From positions 1,060,402 through 1,124,401 of the forward strand of contig SSBO01000007.1 in the NCBI GenBank assembly GCA_005281725.1: 64,000 nt of DNA. Direction: 5' to 3'. Within the stretch, counting starts at the first letter, position 1. Every line of letters begins with the position of its first letter. Both the position numbers and the translations under genes were made by a program. Of the stretch, positions 63,375 through 64,000 are shown piece by piece. The DNA is from Wuchereria bancrofti. Taxonomy: Eukaryota > Nematoda > Chromadorea > Rhabditida > Onchocercidae. The notes below the pieces were generated by a model. The model saw only the letters and a list, made by a program, of their open reading frames with translations, was not told the DNA's origin and did no database searches.

Positions 63375-64000
63375 CTAAAAAATATGTTGCAATTTAAAAA
63401 ATAGTAAAAAAATTTAATTAATAATAAAAAAAATTTTTCCATTGAGACTCTTAATCTTAGCAACATAGAATTTGCATAAAAATTAAAAATTTGCATAAAA
63501 TAAGAAAGTTTAAACAAATTTGAAAATTTTTTACGGGCAATAGTTTTAAGGTTTTAAAGGTTGTGAGATTCACGTGATATTCACAGAATGGTTAGTTGAA
63601 AAATTCCACTGTTTATTTTTTCTCTTTTAAATAACAAAGGATGTTTTGAAATTAAAGATTTCAGAAGGATAAAAATTTAAAAAGAAAAAACTTTATGAGT
63701 GAGAAAATTTGGTAAATGGGAGAAAAAAGAAAAACTAAAACGGAAACTTGTAATTCAATTATAGTGTTTCAGTATTTCCTTTCGATATTCTTAAATACGT
63801 CAGCTGCTAGATAATTGCAGCATAACTCTTTGAATGTGGAAAGGGAAACTTTTATAGTCTTTAAATTTAGTCAGTCAATTTGTTCTAAAGCAGTTTTTTT
63901 TATCAAAACTATTAATGATAATAATATAAGTGACAATGGTGTATGGAATGATAATTTGTTAATTATTACAAAATGGATCAATGATAAGGGCAAGGATGAA
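63375..64000 (-). other. Intron of PEDS1 (window end)
   Basis: AT-rich sequence upstream of the HHVDP exon. No further PEDS1 exon with a recognisable motif before the window ends. Confidence 0.55.

Overview
The window looks like nuclear DNA from a nematode, most likely a filarial worm (Brugia, Onchocerca, Loa or Dirofilaria type). It is very AT-rich, genes are split into many short exons with GT..AG introns, and acceptors are nearly always TTTTAG or TTTTCAG. The proteins are ordinary animal housekeeping and developmental proteins. The clade is an inference from base composition and gene structure. No bacterial, viral or Wolbachia-like insert, tRNA, rRNA or CRISPR array was recognised.

Left to right: (1) 11-1411 (+), the 3' part of a Tat-SF1/CUS2-type U2 snRNP splicing factor. 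(2) 1371-4462 (-), bifunctional CoA synthase (PPAT plus dephospho-CoA kinase), whose last 41 coding bases overlap the end of gene 1 in antisense. (3) 5555-7265 (-), a small SHB-like SH2 adaptor. (4) About 6.5 kb of low-complexity DNA between divergent genes. (5) 13812-19887 (+), cytosolic alanyl-tRNA synthetase, complete in 20 exons. (6) 21255-24049 (-), TBP-like factor TLF/TRF2. (7) 26035-26798 (+), CRIPT. (8) 31033-37804 (+), a bifunctional membrane-anchored peptidylglycine alpha-amidating monooxygenase (PHM plus PAL). (9) 40251-52978 (+), a CHD6-9/Kismet-type chromatin remodeller in 25 exons. (10) 56166-57481 (+), an unrecognised gene or a 3' extension of gene 9. (11) 62547-63374 (-), the C-terminal exons of plasmanylethanolamine desaturase (PEDS1/TMEM189/Kua), which continues past the window end.

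Gene models were assembled by hand. Codon phase was checked across every junction, and the totals match family expectations (AARS 966 aa, CRIPT 101 aa, COASY 477 aa). The genes belong to unrelated pathways: splicing, CoA synthesis, signalling, translation, transcription, synapse or spliceosome chaperoning, neuropeptide amidation, chromatin and plasmalogen synthesis. The spacing does not suggest operons.

The most interesting points are the coding-on-coding antisense overlap of genes 1 and 2; an AARS intron whose donor appears to lack one G; two possible membrane tails in the PAM gene, chosen around a 24-nt microexon; several small duplications of exon ends into neighbouring introns (tlf-1, PAM and the 56-57 kb gene); and the unidentified 56-57 kb coding region. 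I found no clearly new multi-gene system.
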